From NCBI GenBank assembly GCA_946482355.1, contig CAMLRE010000011.1:1-14557 (forward strand): 14,557 nt of DNA, read 5' to 3'. The DNA comes from an uncultured Bdellovibrio sp. Lineage in GTDB: Bacteria > Bdellovibrionota > Bdellovibrionia > Bdellovibrionales > Bdellovibrionaceae. The position numbers and the translations under genes are program-made. Numbering within the stretch: position 1 is the stretch's first letter; each line of letters opens with the position of its first letter. Below, piece by piece: positions 7,114-14,518 of this stretch. The notes beneath the pieces are model-generated. The model saw nothing but the letters and a program-made list of their open reading frames with translations, did no database searches and was not told the origin of the DNA.

Positions 7114-7538
7114 AAAAATCAGACACACTTGAAATAAAAGTTGAGCGCACACTATCTACAACTCCAGAAAAAGCTTATCGTGCTTGGCTTAATCCTAAAA
7201 CTAAAGGTACTCCGTGGAATATCGGCGAAAAACTTTTGTTAACTCCTAAAGTTAACGGCTTTTTCTACTGGTTTGTAAGCGGAACTCCCCACTACGGGCG
7301 CTTTACTAAACTTAAAGTAGGACAACAAGCTCAGTACACATGGATGTCGCCATACACTGAGGGCCAAGAATCGACTGTAACTGTCACTTTTAAAAAAGCC
7401 GGCGAAAACACGCTGATGACTTTACTTCACACAGATCTACCAAATAGTTCTAAAGGTAAAGCTCACATCGAAGGCTGGAATGAATTCTTGGATGTTTTTC
7501 CAAAACAATTTGAGAAAGCTTCTAAAAAGAAAAAATAG
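7110..7538 (+). CDS. AHSA1-like SRPBCC domain protein
   Basis: This 142-residue protein has the START/Bet v1-like hydrophobic cavity fold of the AHSA1-type SRPBCC family. Marks are the opening strand IKVERTLSTTPEKAYRAWLN (9-28), the Gly-rich strand around GFFYW, the hairpin YGRFTKLKVGQQAQYTW, the strand STVTVTFKKA, and the long last helix after HIEGWNEFLDVF. The end is Lys-rich. AAGGAG lies about 10 bases before the ATG. The gene overlaps the ArsR gene by four bases, so the two are co-transcribed and coupled. Ligand and function are unknown. Members next to ArsR regulators are often called activators of Hsp90 ATPase-like, but no Hsp90 link is implied. Confidence 0.88.
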   Translation: MKKSDTLEIKVERTLSTTPEKAYRAWLNPKTKGTPWNIGEKLLLTPKVNGFFYWFVSGTPHYGRFTKLKVGQQAQYTWMSPYTEGQESTVTVTFKKAGENTLMTLLHTDLPNSSKGKAHIEGWNEFLDVFPKQFEKASKKKK

Positions 7539-7552
7539 TTTTTTATAGAAAG

Positions 7553-7577
7553 GTAGGAAGACGCTTGCTCTTCCTAC
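7553..7577 (+). terminator. Hairpin after the ArsR-SRPBCC operon
   Basis: A perfect 9-bp stem (GTAGGAAGA and TCTTCCTAC) with a 7-base loop begins 14 bases after the SRPBCC stop. No T-run follows on the plus strand, so it may be a weak or Rho-assisted terminator or a 3-prime stabilising stem. Confidence 0.45.
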
Positions 7578-7620
7578 TAAGCTGTTGGCACTGAACCGAA
7601 TATAAACTATAAGTTAAGCT

Positions 7621-8553
7621 ATGAAAAAGACCCCGCCAACTAAAGCTAAAATGAACATCAAAAAATTTTTGAGCGATATCGATAGCGTATGCGCTGTTCC
7701 TGTTCAGAAGTCGTATCAGAAATGGGTTTTACCGGAATACCCTTTCGATCATCAGCTTTTAACTTTAAGTTCGATTTATCGCAAAAGTCGCCAAACTTAT
7801 TTAAAAATTGGTGGACGCTTTCAACCTCGAGTTTGTTCAACGATGCGGGGCTTAAGCGCCCAGGATCTTTTTAAAAATGAAATCGATTTTACGCCAGCTT
7901 TATCCGAATTGATGTGGTTTAAAGATTACGGCCGTTATATCTCAAATGCGACCGAAATGCTTGAAGCCTTATCTAACTTTACTGAAATCTCTGTCTTTCA
8001 TGAACAGAATCACCGTATCTTGTGGCAGCTTCTGCCGCCTGCGCCGAAAGACAAAGAAAACTTTTGTCGTTATCTTAATTTTGCCGAAAGCCTGGTTGTC
8101 ACACTAGATATAGCGATGGCCGATCAGATCGGAAAAAAATTGTCAGCTCCGCTTGAGCGTTTAAAAGTTATCTATCGCCCCAGCGGTAAGGATAATTATT
8201 TCGAAAAATCTAAAGAGACATACCGAAATTATTTGCTGGCCACGTTAGTAACAACTTACTGCGCGATGGAACGCATTCATAATGACGACATCTTAAATGC
8301 GGTCAACTACGTACTACCGGGCCAGAAAGCCATAAACAAGGTAGCTCATCGCCGAGGGATGGAACTTAGCGAGACTTTTACTCAAGTAACAAACCCCGAA
8401 TGGCAATCCCTTTACTGGAAATCTGCCGAAAGAAAACTAAATCAAATTCACAAAAAATCAAAACAACCAATGCTTTTCTTACCAAAAGAGGTTTTAGATT
8501 TAGATACAGAACTAGATCTGGCGTTAAAAGTTTTTGAATTTTACGGCCTCTAA
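7621..8553 (+). CDS. Unrecognised protein with an HEQNH (HExxH) motif
   Basis: I do not recognise this 310-residue protein. It has no signal peptide and no membrane segment, and the basic start (MKKTPPTKAKMNIKK) suggests the cytosol. The first 110 residues contain conserved-looking stretches such as LKIGGRFQPRVC. In the middle, ISVFHEQNHRILWQLL (123-138) places an HExxH zinc-peptidase-type motif at residues 127-131 inside a probable helix. NFAESLVVTLD (153-163) follows 21 residues later, with Glu156 as a possible third ligand, the arrangement of gluzincins. The C-terminal half is helical and ends in a Leu/Asp-rich segment (LDLDTELDLALKVFEF). The ATG has no Shine-Dalgarno. It stands alone between the hairpin at 7553 and the tRNA. 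An HExxH can occur by chance, so metallopeptidase activity is only a possibility. Confidence 0.8.
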   Translation: MKKTPPTKAKMNIKKFLSDIDSVCAVPVQKSYQKWVLPEYPFDHQLLTLSSIYRKSRQTYLKIGGRFQPRVCSTMRGLSAQDLFKNEIDFTPALSELMWFKDYGRYISNATEMLEALSNFTEISVFHEQNHRILWQLLPPAPKDKENFCRYLNFAESLVVTLDIAMADQIGKKLSAPLERLKVIYRPSGKDNYFEKSKETYRNYLLATLVTTYCAMERIHNDDILNAVNYVLPGQKAINKVAHRRGMELSETFTQVTNPEWQSLYWKSAERKLNQIHKKSKQPMLFLPKEVLDLDTELDLALKVFEFYGL

Positions 8554-8575
8554 TAGAGGCGATTTACAATCGAAA

Positions 8576-8652
8576 TGGTAGGGGGCGAGGGACTTGAACC
8601 CCCGATCCCAGTGTTATGAGCACCGTGCTTTAAACAACTAAGCTAGCCCCCC
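8576..8652 (-). tRNA. tRNA with CAU anticodon (elongator Met or lysidine-type Ile2)
   Basis: A full cloverleaf of 77 bases with encoded CCA is present. The acceptor stem pairs GGGGGGC with GCCCCCU, giving a G1-U72 wobble. The D stem is GCUU/AAGC and the anticodon stem CGGUG/CACUG with loop CUCAUAA. The variable loop is GGAUC. The T stem GGGGG/CCCUC carries loop UUCAAGU. It is not the initiator: the anticodon stem lacks the three G-C pairs and position 1-72 is not an unpaired C-A. Met and Ile2 (C34 modified to lysidine by TilS) share this anticodon and cannot be told apart safely here. No clear terminator follows; only a 5-bp stem (8559-8571) is seen. Confidence 0.95.
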
Positions 8653-8766
8653 ACCGGATAAGCTAATAATGATGGTTAAAGCCTATCAAAACGAATATAG
8701 GAGATCAATCAGCGACGCCACGAAAAAGCCTTGATTAGATCACTTATTTCGCGAAATACTTCGCCT

Positions 8767-9510
8767 ATGCCAATCACTTTTAAGTTTTTTGTTCTATCTA
8801 TCATCATTTTATTGCAGTCGGCTTTAGCGCAAGCAACACCTAAGCAACACACAGAGGCAGTTGACCCCGAACAATACCGTTGGCTTTACGAACAATTAAT
8901 TCCCCAACAAGATCGCGCAAACCAGCCCGATCGTGCCTTTAAATCGTTTCGTGTGCACTTATTAGATTCTCTTCAGTATTTTCCACAGCCCAGTTATTTA
9001 AGTGCCACGCATTTTAACCGCAAAACTGAAATCGCGGGAAATATCACTTATATTGGTTTTGTTCCAAAAAAATATAATTACGACATCATTTACAACAGCG
9101 CTAATGATGTAACATTAAAAGTAAAAGTCTTTTTCATTAATGCTAACGGCCAAGACAACAATGGTTTCAGAGCTAAATTTTCTCAAGCTGAAAAAATCTG
9201 GAATACAAATTTATTACCCTTAGATTTTAAATACAAATTTCAGTTTCAAGTTGTGACAAATCCATTTGAAGCGCACTACTCAGTCATTCTTCAAGATGAC
9301 ACCCGCGGACCTTACGATACCCAATGGAGCCGCAACTGGAATGCGACTTCGGTAGCTCACGAATTAGGTCACATGCTGGGTTTAGGTGATGAATACCAAA
9401 CTATTTCGTCTGAATCAGATTGCTTAGAAAAATCTTTGATGTGCGATTCTTTCAAAGGTTCACCAACACGTTCACACTATTATTTTATTTTACGCCGTTT
9501 AATGAAGTAG
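8767..9510 (+). CDS. Exported metzincin metalloprotease (snapalysin-like)
   Basis: The frame opens at a TTG (8731), but the ATG at 8767 gives a clean signal peptide (FKFFVLSIIILLQSALA, cleavage near residue 21-23), so this start is chosen, although no Shine-Dalgarno is visible. The 247-residue protein carries HELGHMLGLGD (198-208), the extended metzincin zinc site HExxHxxGxxD with Asp208 as third ligand, as in snapalysin-type enzymes. Cys219, then SLMC (223-226) with Met225 as the Met-turn, and a final helix follow, so the catalytic domain looks complete despite the short tail. The 170 residues between the signal peptide and the zinc site probably form the propeptide and the first part of the catalytic domain. 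Secretion to the periplasm or beyond is expected; the target protein is unknown. Confidence 0.85.
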   Translation: MPITFKFFVLSIIILLQSALAQATPKQHTEAVDPEQYRWLYEQLIPQQDRANQPDRAFKSFRVHLLDSLQYFPQPSYLSATHFNRKTEIAGNITYIGFVPKKYNYDIIYNSANDVTLKVKVFFINANGQDNNGFRAKFSQAEKIWNTNLLPLDFKYKFQFQVVTNPFEAHYSVILQDDTRGPYDTQWSRNWNATSVAHELGHMLGLGDEYQTISSESDCLEKSLMCDSFKGSPTRSHYYFILRRLMK

Positions 9511-9529
9511 TCGCTCGCAGCGAAGGTTG

Positions 9530-10252
9530 TTAGCCGACTTTAGTTTGACCTTCGCGGCGGTACGTGGCCTCGCGCAGGTTCATGCGAACTTCTTTCATCA
9601 TATTTAATTGCTGTTCAACCATTGAATCAAAAACTTCTAGCAAATGATCATGTTTGCGCGGAATCACTGAATCACCTTGAAAAAGATCAATCGTGTGATG
9701 AATTGCTTCAATCGTTGAATAACAAAAAGCTTCAGGTTGCTTACGCACTCGAAAATTCGAAGGTTTCGCCGGATTAAAACAAATACGCGGAAGCTTTTTT
9801 AAATTTTCACTTTGGTTAAGCATTTTACGGGCTGTAGCCCAAGTGCCATCAATCACCAAAACTCTTAGTTTTTTAGCTGTTAAAAATTTTTCGCTGCGTT
9901 CATTAACAGACAGCTCAGAAATATTCACTGAACGTTGCCCAGGGTACAAAATCACCGTGTGGTATTCAGGATCAGCGATTAAGGCGTTTAACTCATTATC
10001 ATGAGTGTAGTTAATACCTTTGATTAAATGTGATCCCTTAAGACAAAGATGCGACATACGGCCCGTAGCGATTCTTCGTTTAGCTTCGATCGGATGAATC
10101 AGAATGACAAAATTAATCGCACAATCAATGGGTTTGATCATCTGGCAATAACAACCAAAATCAGGCTGCAGGCAAGTTGTACATAAATTTCTATATTGCG
10201 GTTGCGCAGCTAAGTGATCTTCTTTTTTACGGCGATAATCGTTAACGTTCAT
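9530..10252 (-). CDS. DTW-domain tRNA-uridine aminocarboxypropyltransferase
   Basis: The DTW family makes acp3U in tRNA (for example at position 47 of the variable loop), using S-adenosylmethionine as donor of the aminocarboxypropyl group. The 240-residue protein has the N-terminal zinc-type cysteines CTTCLQPDFGCYC (24, 27, 34, 36). The SPOUT-like core strands include FVILIHPIEAKR and TVILYPG. The signature VIDGTWATARKML (133-145) holds Asp135, Thr137 and Trp138. The substrate-site segment FRVRKQPEAFCYSTIEA (167-183) is also present. Length and order are normal for bacterial members such as the E. coli TapT type. Cytosolic. A weak AGAAG lies before the ATG. It converges on the metzincin gene with a 19-base gap that holds only a 5-bp stem (9511-9523). 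Confidence 0.9.
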   Translation of the reverse strand: MNVNDYRRKKEDHLAAQPQYRNLCTTCLQPDFGCYCQMIKPIDCAINFVILIHPIEAKRRIATGRMSHLCLKGSHLIKGINYTHDNELNALIADPEYHTVILYPGQRSVNISELSVNERSEKFLTAKKLRVLVIDGTWATARKMLNQSENLKKLPRICFNPAKPSNFRVRKQPEAFCYSTIEAIHHTIDLFQGDSVIPRKHDHLLEVFDSMVEQQLNMMKEVRMNLREATYRREGQTKVG

Positions 10253-10274
10253 GCTTCTAGCATAACAAACGTAA

Positions 10275-10289
10275 CGCTACAGCCTAGCG
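10275..10289 (-). other. Short hairpin between the small charged gene and the DTW gene
   Basis: CGCTA and TAGCG arms enclose a five-base loop in the 84-base spacer after the small gene stop codon. On the minus strand the following bases (TTACGTTTGTT) are only moderately T-rich, so this is at best a weak terminator. Nothing else is recognisable in the spacer. Confidence 0.3.
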
Positions 10290-10336
10290 AAGCTTCAGCT
10301 TACCTGGCATAAATAAGACTATAGTAGAGCGATTAA

Positions 10337-10540
10337 CTAATGGCTTTTATCAAATGCCGGAATATCTTTCTTACGTTTTCTACGCGGCTCTTCTTCAGGA
10401 TCGTAGTTAATTCCCATCTCAACTTCGACATTTTCATCAGCCGCCGTATCACCCGGGCTATCCCGCTGCGGAGATTTGGGAATATGGCCAGAGACCTTTT
10501 TCGTGAAATCTTCTTCAGTAATTAAATCTTTGGGTTTCAT
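10337..10540 (-). CDS. Small charged hypothetical protein, 67 residues
   Basis: The frame could be extended upstream to a TTG, but the ATG at 10540 is preceded by GGGGAGGTG, the strongest ribosome binding site in the window, so this start is chosen. The protein begins MKPKDLITEEDFTKKV. A Pro/Ser/Asp-rich middle follows, then an acidic stretch (DENVEVEMGINYDPEEE), and a basic cluster (RRKRKK) near the end. It has no signal peptide, membrane segment or cysteine and is probably disordered. No family recognised. It follows the rpoD terminator, so it needs its own promoter in 10541-10638, where I see no convincing one. Confidence 0.65.
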   Translation of the reverse strand: MKPKDLITEEDFTKKVSGHIPKSPQRDSPGDTAADENVEVEMGINYDPEEEPRRKRKKDIPAFDKSH

Positions 10541-10569
10541 GAAACACCTCCCCAAAGTAAAGGCTGCAA
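10537..10569 (-). other. Possible 10-codon leader ORF coupled to the small charged gene
   Basis: A TTG at 10569 is preceded at 4 bases by AGGAGGG (10574-10580). It opens a frame reading M-Q-P-L-L-W-G-G-V-S and a TGA stop that overlaps the downstream ATG (ATGA). A hairpin with CCTAAA/TTTAGG arms lies just upstream and partly includes the AGGAGGG. The arrangement suggests translational coupling, but the ORF is short enough to be chance. Confidence 0.3.
10545..10553 (-). promoter_or_regulatory. Strong ribosome binding site that sets the start of the 67-residue protein
   Basis: GGGGAGGTG on the minus strand lies 4 bases from the ATG at 10540 and complements the 16S rRNA 3-prime end almost perfectly, in contrast to the weak sites of most neighbouring genes. 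Confidence 0.8.
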
Positions 10570-10638
10570 TTTGCCCTCCTAAATTTTTAGGGCATTTCGG
10601 GAACAACGATCTTCGGTTTAATAATTTAACTCAGGCAT

Positions 10639-10668
10639 AAAAAAAGGGAGATGCTTCCATCTCCCTTT
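10639..10668 (-). terminator. Rho-independent terminator of rpoD
   Basis: A perfect 11-bp stem (AAAGGGAGATG with CATCTCCCTTT, 10643-10668) has a four-base loop (GAAG on the minus strand). On the minus strand it ends in a run of seven or more T, 24 bases after the rpoD stop. Confidence 0.92.
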
Positions 10669-10692
10669 AAAAATTTAATTTTAGTATTAGAT

Positions 10693-12501
10693 CTAGCTAT
10701 CAACGAAAGTTTTAAGCTTATTAGAACGAGAAGGGTGACGTAATTTACGTAACGCCTTAGCTTCGATCTGACGGATACGCTCACGTGTTACGTTGAAATC
10801 CTGACCAACCTCTTCAAGAGTATGATCTGATTCTTCACCGATACCAAAACGCATACGTAAAACTTTTTCTTCACGCGGAGTTAAAGTCGATAACACACGA
10901 CGAGTTTGCTCAGCTAAGTTTAAGTTCACAATCGCTTCAGCAGGATTGATCACTTTTTTATCTTCGATAAAATCTCCTAAGTGAGAATCTTCTTCTTCAC
11001 CCACTGGAGTTTCTAAGCTGATTGGCTCTTTCGCAATTTTTAAAACTTTGCGAACTTTATCTACCGGCATATCCATACGATCTGCGATTTCTTCCGGAGT
11101 TGCCTCACGGCCTAACTCTTGGATTAATAAACGTTGTGTTCTAACAAGTTTATTAATCGTCTCGATCATGTGAACTGGAATACGGATAGTTCTGGCTTGG
11201 TCGGCAATCGCGCGAGTGATCGCTTGACGGATCCACCAAGTTGCATACGTCGAAAATTTGTAACCACGACGATATTCGAACTTATCAACGGCTTTCATTA
11301 AACCGATGTTACCTTCTTGGATTAAATCTAAGAATTGAAGACCACGGTTCGTGTATTTTTTCGCGATAGAAACAACTAAACGTAAGTTCGCTTCTACTAA
11401 CTCAGATTTAGCAAGGTCAGCTTCACGCTCACCTTTCCAGATAGCTGTGTAAGTTTCTTGAATCCAACGGAAGTTCATCTCTGTATCGTCGTGTAAACGT
11501 TTAAGACGCTCTTCTGCTTCTTGCGCTTGTAAAGCATAAGTACGGAAACGACCGTAGCTTAAGCCTGTATCGCGAGTCATTTTTGTTAATTCTTTTTCGT
11601 TAGTTTCGATTAATTTTAATCTTTCAACTAACCCGTTCACATCTTTAGAGAATGTTTTTTCAACACCGTCTTTGATGCGTTTACGTAAAGTACCCATGCG
11701 GTTAACTAAGTTTTTGAACTTGATAACAACACGGTTGATTGTTTTACGGTTGAAGTTGATTGATTCAAAGTTCGCCATCAACGCTTCGTTGATTACGCGA
11801 GTTTCATCAGTCAATTTCGCTTTAAGATCAGCTTTGATCGTTTCATCGCGTAACGCAGTGAAAGCTTTCTCAGTGTCTTTTTGGTATTTTGTAACGATAC
11901 CGATTAATTGGTGAATTTTTTCGATGTACTCTTTTTCATCGTACTGAGTATCTTCATCTTCTAAACCACGGAAGATCGATTTAACTTTGATACGGCCTTG
12001 ATCAAGGCGCTTACCTAAGTTGATGATTTCCCATGTACCTAGTGGCGACATTAACATCGCACGAACGATCTCACGCTCACCTTTTTCGATACGGCGGGCG
12101 ATCTCAACTTCACCTTCACGTGTAAGTAATGAAACTGAACCCATTTTGCGTAGGTATAAACGAACAGGGTCTGAACCCTTAACGTCTTCAGCTTCTTTTA
12201 ATTCTTCTTCGTCTTCTTCCTCGTCGTCTACTTTTGACAGGAATTCGTCTTTATCATCTTCGCGAGCCGCTTCAGTGTGCTCAGTGATAACCACGCCGTT
12301 AGCTTCAAGGGTTTGCATTAAACCATCAAGAACGCTAGCCGCGATAATTTCTTGCGGAAGAGATTCATTGATCTCTTCGATTGTTAAGCGGCCTTTATCT
12401 TTAGCCAGCTTCAACAACTTTTGAACTTCTTCTTTTGCTAACACATCTTGTTCAGCAACAGTTAAAATTCTTAATTCATTTTTGTCTTGGTTATTCGTCA
12501 T
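10693..12501 (-). CDS. rpoD: RNA polymerase primary sigma factor (sigma-70)
   Basis: The housekeeping sigma factor directs RNA polymerase to promoters. All regions are present in its 602 residues. Region 1.1 is about 10-75, followed by an acidic linker rich in Glu/Asp (81-106). Region 1.2 is [16 protein letters not shown] (111-126), and a long non-conserved insert with coiled helices covers about 150-360. Region 2 runs from [20 protein letters not shown] (364-383) through [20 protein letters not shown] and the -10-binding [18 protein letters not shown] (415-432). Region 3 is about 440-525. Region 4 ends with the helix-turn-helix [20 protein letters not shown] (560-579), which contacts the -35. 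AGGA lies 6 bases before the ATG. It is downstream of dnaG with a 105-base spacer, the classic macromolecular-synthesis order, and ends in its own strong terminator. Confidence 0.98.
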   Translation of the reverse strand: MTNNQDKNELRILTVAEQDVLAKEEVQKLLKLAKDKGRLTIEEINESLPQEIIAASVLDGLMQTLEANGVVITEHTEAAREDDKDEFLSKVDDEEEDEEELKEAEDVKGSDPVRLYLRKMGSVSLLTREGEVEIARRIEKGEREIVRAMLMSPLGTWEIINLGKRLDQGRIKVKSIFRGLEDEDTQYDEKEYIEKIHQLIGIVTKYQKDTEKAFTALRDETIKADLKAKLTDETRVINEALMANFESINFNRKTINRVVIKFKNLVNRMGTLRKRIKDGVEKTFSKDVNGLVERLKLIETNEKELTKMTRDTGLSYGRFRTYALQAQEAEERLKRLHDDTEMNFRWIQETYTAIWKGEREADLAKSELVEANLRLVVSIAKKYTNRGLQFLDLIQEGNIGLMKAVDKFEYRRGYKFSTYATWWIRQAITRAIADQARTIRIPVHMIETINKLVRTQRLLIQELGREATPEEIADRMDMPVDKVRKVLKIAKEPISLETPVGEEEDSHLGDFIEDKKVINPAEAIVNLNLAEQTRRVLSTLTPREEKVLRMRFGIGEESDHTLEEVGQDFNVTRERIRQIEAKALRKLRHPSRSNKLKTFVDS

Positions 12502-12517
12502 CTGTCCTCAGCTACTT

Positions 12518-12537
12518 GTGGCTCATTGCTAAGCCAC
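12518..12537 (-). promoter_or_regulatory. Hairpin in the rpoD leader
   Basis: Six-base arms GTGGCT and AGCCAC enclose an 8-base loop, ending 16 bases before the rpoD ATG and just upstream of its Shine-Dalgarno (GAGGA). It could influence rpoD translation or mRNA processing between dnaG and rpoD; this is inference from position. Read on the plus strand it is followed by CTTTTT, so it also resembles a weak antisense terminator. Confidence 0.35.
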
Positions 12538-12554
12538 CTTTTTAAAAAACTATA

Positions 12555-12585
12555 AAAACAAAAATTTTGATTTGCGTTCCGCAAA
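12555..12585 (-). terminator. Weak terminator or attenuator between dnaG and rpoD
   Basis: A 6-bp stem (TTTGCG and CGCAAA, 12571-12585) with a 3-base loop lies 21 bases after the dnaG stop. On the minus strand it is followed by TCAAAATTTTTGTTTTT. The T-run begins several bases after the stem, so termination is probably partial, which would let some transcripts read on into rpoD. Confidence 0.35.
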
Positions 12586-12606
12586 CCTTACCCTAAAGGT
12601 AGGAGT

Positions 12607-14517
12607 TTACTTTTTAGATTCGCTCTTAAGAGCGAGACGGCTTTTTTGTAACTCAGAAAACTGTCTAAGTTTTTCGGCGTCATTCATGTTCGACTTTAAA
12701 TCCAACGCCAATTTTTTTGCCTGATCTTTTATAAACTCTTGCTGAATTCTAGAAATCAAATCTACGATAAGTTTTTTTTCTTTTTCTTCGTCGAATTCAC
12801 CGATTTGGGCGATGTCGAGTTTTGAATTTTGAAAAAGCAACTCAGGTTTATCAATTTTATCAATCAGCTGACTGACCAACCTATCAAACTTTTCAGCATC
12901 TTGTCTATAAACTTGCTCTGCATTTTCGAGGATTTGCCTAACACCTAAGTGTTTGATTTGGCTTAATAATTGCGTGAAAGTCAGAGGCTCTTGCAGGTCA
13001 CTCATCAGAGCGAAATTGGCACGACTCTTGAGGGTATTTTGCAATAACATCAGCTCAACTTTAGAGGCATCTGAAATTTTAATTTGTGCATTTTCTTCTG
13101 TTTTTGCCGCTTCAACGGGTGCCGAAAGCACAGGCTGAGAAGTCTCTGTCACGAAATTTCTTTGAGTATTTTGGTTCATTGCAGAGCCGTAATTAGAGCT
13201 GCGCCCCGCGGCATTACCCTGAAAAGAATTCCTAAGCCAGTCTTTATTGACTCCCATAATCTGGCAAAGATCGTCGGCATACAGGCTTTTTAGACGCTGA
13301 TCGGCCATCACATCAAACACTGGTTTAATCTTATCAACCAGTTTTACTTTGTCAGAAGCCTCGCCACGGTACTCGGCCATCCACGATTTAAGAATGACTT
13401 TGAACAGGTCAGGCGCTTTTTCGATCTCTTTTTTTAAAGCGTCTAATCCGAATTTAATAACAAATTCGTCAGGGTCTTTCGCTTCGGTTAATGTAATCCC
13501 GCGAGGGAATAAACCTTGCGATAGCAGAATAGGAAGACTGCGTTCTGCGGCCATTTTACCAGCGTCATCTCCATCGAATAGAACAACAACGTTGTTCGTT
13601 AATCGTTTGATGAGTTTCGCGTGGTCTGGGGTTAATGCCGTACCCATAGTTGCGACAACATTTTTAATTCCCGCCTGATAAAGCGAAACTAAATCCATGT
13701 AGCCTTCAACCACTAAAACTAAATCTTCAGAGCGAATATGTTTTGCCGTCTGTGCAAGACCATACAAAACACTGCCTTTATGAAACACCGGAGTTTCAGG
13801 AGAATTTAAATACTTTGGTTCACCTTGCTCGATGATACGACCACCGAAGGCTAAGACCTCACCGGTTGGTGAATGAATCGGAAACATTAACCGGTCACGG
13901 AACAAGTCAAAATAACCTGTTCCTTCTTTACGTCGTTTCAACAGCTGCGCTTCTTCAGCCACAGCGTGCGGAATTGAGCTACGGTTTAATTGACCAGCTA
14001 AGGCTTCCCATTCATTCGGCGAATAACCGATTTGAAATTCTTCTAAAGTTTCTGGATTTAATTTTCTTTTTAAAACGTACTGGCGAACCGGAGAATCCGT
14101 CGCTTGGCGTTTGAGTGATTCACGAAAAAATTCAGCTGCAATTTTATTAGCGTGCAATAAAGTTTTTTTGTGATCTTTGTTTTCTAAAGGTTGATCCGGG
14201 CGATTATTTTCATAGTCAGAATCCTGAATCACGATACCATTTCGCTCAGCTAAATATTCGATCGCTTCACGAAAATTCATGCCGTTGAAATCACGTAAAA
14301 ACGAAACCACGTTGCCGGATTTTTTACAGCCGAAACAATGGTAAACGCCTTTGAATTCACTGACAGAAAATGAGGCCGTCTTCTCCTGGTGATCAGGAAA
14401 AGGACAACGTCCCATGTGGCCACGACCACTGGGTTTCAACGTTGTGTATTGTGAAATGATCTCGACAAGGTTTGATGCTTGCGTAACCTTGTCGATGAAT
14501 TCTTGCTTAAATCCCAA
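12607..14517 (-). CDS. dnaG: DNA primase
   Basis: DnaG makes the RNA primers for DNA replication at the fork together with the DnaB helicase. The 636-residue protein has the N-terminal CHC2 zinc domain with Cys38, His43, Cys61 and Cys64 (GRCPFPDH to YHCFGCKKSGNV). The catalytic core includes the basic segment EPKYLNSPETPVFHKGSVLYG (233-253). Its TOPRIM site is VVEGYMD (Glu271) with VLFDGDDAGK (Asp315, Asp317) for metals. The C-terminal region (about 440-636) is poorly conserved and should bind helicase. The start is TTG: the preceding in-frame codons hit a stop, and residues 1-20 align with the usual DnaG N-terminus. The TTG is one base after the stop of the yqeY-like gene, with no good Shine-Dalgarno, so translation is probably coupled. 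Confidence 0.97.
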   Translation of the reverse strand: MGFKQEFIDKVTQASNLVEIISQYTTLKPSGRGHMGRCPFPDHQEKTASFSVSEFKGVYHCFGCKKSGNVVSFLRDFNGMNFREAIEYLAERNGIVIQDSDYENNRPDQPLENKDHKKTLLHANKIAAEFFRESLKRQATDSPVRQYVLKRKLNPETLEEFQIGYSPNEWEALAGQLNRSSIPHAVAEEAQLLKRRKEGTGYFDLFRDRLMFPIHSPTGEVLAFGGRIIEQGEPKYLNSPETPVFHKGSVLYGLAQTAKHIRSEDLVLVVEGYMDLVSLYQAGIKNVVATMGTALTPDHAKLIKRLTNNVVVLFDGDDAGKMAAERSLPILLSQGLFPRGITLTEAKDPDEFVIKFGLDALKKEIEKAPDLFKVILKSWMAEYRGEASDKVKLVDKIKPVFDVMADQRLKSLYADDLCQIMGVNKDWLRNSFQGNAAGRSSNYGSAMNQNTQRNFVTETSQPVLSAPVEAAKTEENAQIKISDASKVELMLLQNTLKSRANFALMSDLQEPLTFTQLLSQIKHLGVRQILENAEQVYRQDAEKFDRLVSQLIDKIDKPELLFQNSKLDIAQIGEFDEEKEKKLIVDLISRIQQEFIKDQAKKLALDLKSNMNDAEKLRQFSELQKSRLALKSESKK

Positions 14518-14518
14518 C

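Noticed and set aside
8576..8652. Initiator tRNA-fMet
   Set aside because: The anticodon stem lacks three consecutive G-C pairs and the acceptor end has a G-U pair instead of the unpaired C1-A72.
9420..9510. Truncated or frameshifted metzincin C-terminus
   Set aside because: The Met-turn, both cysteines and a closing helix are present, as in short snapalysin-type enzymes, so no loss needs to be assumed.
12020..12424. 134-codon plus-strand ORF inside rpoD
   Set aside because: It is Ser/Arg-rich antisense shadow of the acidic sigma-factor linker, with no ribosome binding site.
12540..12570. rpoD promoter with TATAGT as -10
   Set aside because: No acceptable -35 lies 15-19 bp upstream; the nearest candidate is about 24 bp away and lies in the hairpin.
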